A DNA stretch of 64,000 nucleotides from Cryomorphaceae bacterium BACL7 MAG-120322-bin74 (GTDB taxonomy: Bacteria; Bacteroidota; Bacteroidia; Flavobacteriales; Schleiferiaceae): positions 1 to 64,000 of the forward strand of contig LICG01000002.1 of assembly GCA_001438205.1 (NCBI GenBank). The letters run 5' to 3'. A model generated the notes under the pieces. It was not told the origin of the DNA. It worked only from the letters and a program-made list of their open reading frames with translations, and made no database searches. Below, one piece after another: positions 62,501-64,000 of the stretch. Every line of letters starts with the position of its first letter. Position 1 is the first letter of the stretch. A program made the translations under genes and the position numbers.

Positions 62501-64000
62501 TTCATCTAGGAAACCTGTCAGAGGATATTCTCAAGGATGGTCGTCAGAGTTTTGAAAACGGACTTTCGCCGAGCGGAATGCGCATCGATGTAGATTCTAG
62601 TGTTTGGGGGTACACCTCCAAATATCAGCCTGTGGTCGATGCCTTTGACAATGACCCCAATGCCCGAATTTTTCAGGATGTCGGTTTGGATGGTCTGCCC
62701 GACACGGATGAAGGCGGCTGGGTGGGAACGACGGGTCAATCCTACTTAAGTACCTTGGCAGCGGTCTATGGAGCCGGTTCTGCGGTGTATCAAGCGGCGG
62801 CCAGCGATCCTGCAGGGGACAATTTTCGCTATTATCGAGGACCCTACCAAGACAGTATCGAGGCAGATATTTTACAGCGTTATCGCTACTTCAATAATCC
62901 TGATGGCAATTCGCAGACCACCCTGATCAATGGCTTGCCAGCCACCTATACCAACCTCCCTGACAAGGAAGATGTCAACCGCGATGCCACGTTGAACAAG
63001 GCAGAGCAGTACTTCCAGTATCGTATCTCTATGCGTCCAGAAGACTTGGTGATAGGCAAGAATCATATCGCCGATATCTATGAAACCACCACAGATTTAT
63101 TGCCCGACCAAACCCGAAAGCCCGTCCGCTGGATCCAGTTCAAAATACCCGTCTTTGACCCAGATGACCGAGTCAATGGCGCGACGGATTTTAGGTCTAT
63201 TCGCTTTTTGCGAATGGTCCTGAAAGGATGGGATGCACCCACCGTCATGCGTTTTGCCCGCTTGGATTTGGTTAGAGGCGAATGGCGGCGATATCGTTTC
63301 TCTTTGGAGGAATCCCGTGAATTGATTCCTGTTGACGCCAGCGATGAAACCAGCTTTATTATGAATGCGGTAAACCTTGAAGAAAACGGCGGCCGTCAAC
63401 CTATTCCCTATGTTTTGCCCCCGGGTATTGAGCGCCAAGTGCTTTTAGGCAACACCTCCTTAGTGCAGCAGAATGAACAATCCCTCTCCATGAAGGCCTG
63501 TGGCCTGCGGGATGGGGATGCCCGTGCGGTATTCAAAAATACCACCATTGATATGCGTATGAACAAGCGTTTGCGCTTGTTTGCACATGCTGAGGCGGGG
63601 GATGCTGCGCAGCCATTAAACGATGGTGATGTTCGCCTATTTATCCGAATGGGGAATGATTACAGCCAAAACTATTACGAGTACGAAGTGCCGCTGAAAG
63701 TAACGGCCTATGGAAGCACTGACCCGGGAGTTATTTGGCCCATTGAAAATGAAATTGACTTAGCCTTCGACGCCTGGACATCCCTCAAGTTGGAGCGCGA
63801 TGCAGCGGTTCGCGACAACCCTGCGCTGCAATCCAATGTGCCCTATGAAAAGATCTATGGTGAAGGGGTCATTCGGGTAGTAGGTGTCCCCAATTTGGGC
63901 AATGTGCGCACGGTGATGATGGGGATTCGCAATCCTAAAAAACGAAGTTCTGCAAGTGCTGATGACGGGTTAGATAAATGTGCCGAAGTATGGGTCAATG
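59533..64000 (+). CDS. sprA: Type IX secretion outer-membrane translocon SprA/Sov (partial)
   Basis: An open frame runs from the ATG at 59533 to the window end (1489 codons), so the C-terminal part is missing. After a signal peptide (about 1-23, ending PSFGQ) come the family blocks LTTPTNIRTEVTYDPITGFY (about 40-59), SMVPDMSISNPTIKDIFGSE, the repeated ADPERNRKT-like PIVPERNRKTLAFDFDQKMQ and VNATGKLGDRLDMQINYDTE. Very large outer-membrane proteins of this kind (typically above 2000 residues) form the huge 36-strand barrel through which type IX substrates leave the cell. The exported proteins with sorting tails elsewhere in this window are its expected cargo, and PorV its partner. It is coupled to ruvA by a one-base overlap. 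Confidence 0.95.
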   Translation, partial: MNFGQRLLMAALAVLGVFPSFGQVRDSAQAGNGWSMPGLTTPTNIRTEVTYDPITGFYIQQKYIGNVPLGAPIYMSPAEYRQMVYGQQEAQGWQRRWAAGSAADQREGASMVPDMSISNPTIKDIFGSEELEIRPQGTAEIRFGLRYQHIKNPIVPERNRKTLAFDFDQKMQVNATGKLGDRLDMQINYDTEATFAFENKMKLDFKGTEDDIVKALEMGNVSLPTGGSLITGAQSLFGLKGQFQFGNTTVTTVMAEQRSQSQNLNIQGGATTQEFIIQGDNYEANRHFFLSQYFRDHYEQWLSTLPVIQSSVQISRVEVWVTNRRSTPTEVRNLIAFTDLGEGQSKAWRSTANNRSGDVIFPGATSDPLPSNRVNSIDPEELVVRFPGVRDAANAGNLLTSAGYNANVEYAELTNARKLQPNEFSFHPQLGYMTLNTALNQDEVLAVAYQYTANGRTYQVGEFSNDGIVAPKSLVLKLLKHTLLNVKSPLWDLMMKNVYSLNAFQLSPEDFRLEVLYRNDATGLPIPFLPKSTVKDKLLIQVLDLDHVNSNNDPFPDGLFDYVEGVTVLSQTGRVILPVLEPFGSALERALSNEDEKKRYVFQQLYDSTVFRAQEQTQLNKYVLRGRYKSAGGSLIQLNAFNIPRGSISVTAGGSKLIENQDFTVDYAVGQVRILNESLLQSGMPIRVSFENNTLFNMQAKTFAGTTVEHKISRDWTIGGSLLRLSERPLTQKVNAGDEPISNRIWGLNTQYQKNLPALTRFLDGLPFISTNAASRVQVQAEFAQLIPGSPRGIKINGEATTYLDDFETSQTTIDLRGTTTWTLASAPEGQSKLFPEAALANDWTYNANRARMSWYIIDPSFFASTSQTPENIRNNPTITSDHRQRMVPLAEVFPNIPLQPGMARNIAMFDLQFDPTERGPYNFDVEGFAGYSKGLEPDGRLKDPKSRWAGIMRQLTINNFEEQNIEFIQFWVIDPFMDDPTAEGGDLYFHLGNLSEDILKDGRQSFENGLSPSGMRIDVDSSVWGYTSKYQPVVDAFDNDPNARIFQDVGLDGLPDTDEGGWVGTTGQSYLSTLAAVYGAGSAVYQAAASDPAGDNFRYYRGPYQDSIEADILQRYRYFNNPDGNSQTTLINGLPATYTNLPDKEDVNRDATLNKAEQYFQYRISMRPEDLVIGKNHIADIYETTTDLLPDQTRKPVRWIQFKIPVFDPDDRVNGATDFRSIRFLRMVLKGWDAPTVMRFARLDLVRGEWRRYRFSLEESRELIPVDASDETSFIMNAVNLEENGGRQPIPYVLPPGIERQVLLGNTSLVQQNEQSLSMKACGLRDGDARAVFKNTTIDMRMNKRLRLFAHAEAGDAAQPLNDGDVRLFIRMGNDYSQNYYEYEVPLKVTAYGSTDPGVIWPIENEIDLAFDAWTSLKLERDAAVRDNPALQSNVPYEKIYGEGVIRVVGVPNLGNVRTVMMGIRNPKKRSSASADDGLDKCAEVWVN

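Noticed and set aside
1-64000. CRISPR arrays, tRNA or rRNA genes, insertion sequences, prophage
   Set aside because: All gaps between genes are short, and none shows spaced repeats, cloverleaf-like sequence, transposase or phage genes.

Overview
This window is chromosomal DNA of a member of the Bacteroidota, most likely a Flavobacteriales-like lineage. The evidence is the type IX secretion translocon gene sprA, several proteins with type IX sorting tails, a PorV/PorQ-family protein, two TonB-dependent receptors with carboxypeptidase-like regulatory domains, the alternative complex III operon followed directly by cytochrome oxidase genes, the DUF3098 gene behind ftsX, and recurring TAnnTTTG promoter elements. 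Genes are tightly packed, with many ATGA or TAATG overlaps. No gap between genes exceeds 300 bases, and I see no rRNA, tRNA, CRISPR array, insertion sequence or prophage.

Layout. 1-15,295 (minus strand): a cell-surface locus. It starts with a beta-helix lipoprotein, then a terminator, then a TonB-dependent receptor, then a tight run of EEP-type nuclease/phosphatase, two large exported proteins, a surface lipoprotein, a second TonB-dependent receptor and a PorV/PorQ-family barrel. Divergent from it (15,540-17,297, plus strand) is an OmpR/PhoB-type response regulator and histidine kinase. The gap between them carries TTTGYTAA-like octamers spaced 22, 22 and 11 bp apart, like a PhoB operator. 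My working hypothesis is a phosphate-responsive surface system for scavenging phosphoesters or extracellular nucleic acid.

17.3-29.9 kb: mostly housekeeping genes. These are tryptophan 2,3-dioxygenase, an M23 peptidase, leuS, ftsX-DUF3098-uppP-truB, queA, a barrel protein with an Arg-rich tail, an unrecognised exported protein and rlmN. 30.0-34.2 kb: an Mrp-NifU-KorA-KorB operon joining Fe-S carriers to a 2-oxoacid:ferredoxin oxidoreductase. 34.3-39.8 kb: a YebC-family protein, an S9 peptidase, a rhodanese, a membrane-spanning double rhodanese, thioredoxin and a SPOR-like protein.

39.9-51.0 kb: the respiratory operon actABCDEF-coxB-coxA, which would pass electrons from quinol through c hemes to oxygen. 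51.1-53.0 kb: ruvB-queG. 53.1-58.9 kb: exported thioredoxin-fold proteins (Omp28-like and TlpA-like), a DUF6029-like barrel and a small type IX secreted protein. 59.0-64.0 kb: ruvA and then sprA, which runs off the window.

Five genes (leuS, ftsX, queA, mrp, ruvB) have a perfect TAnnTTTG element only 4-6 bases before the ATG, which predicts leaderless mRNAs. All functional calls come from reading motifs and context; no database search was possible.
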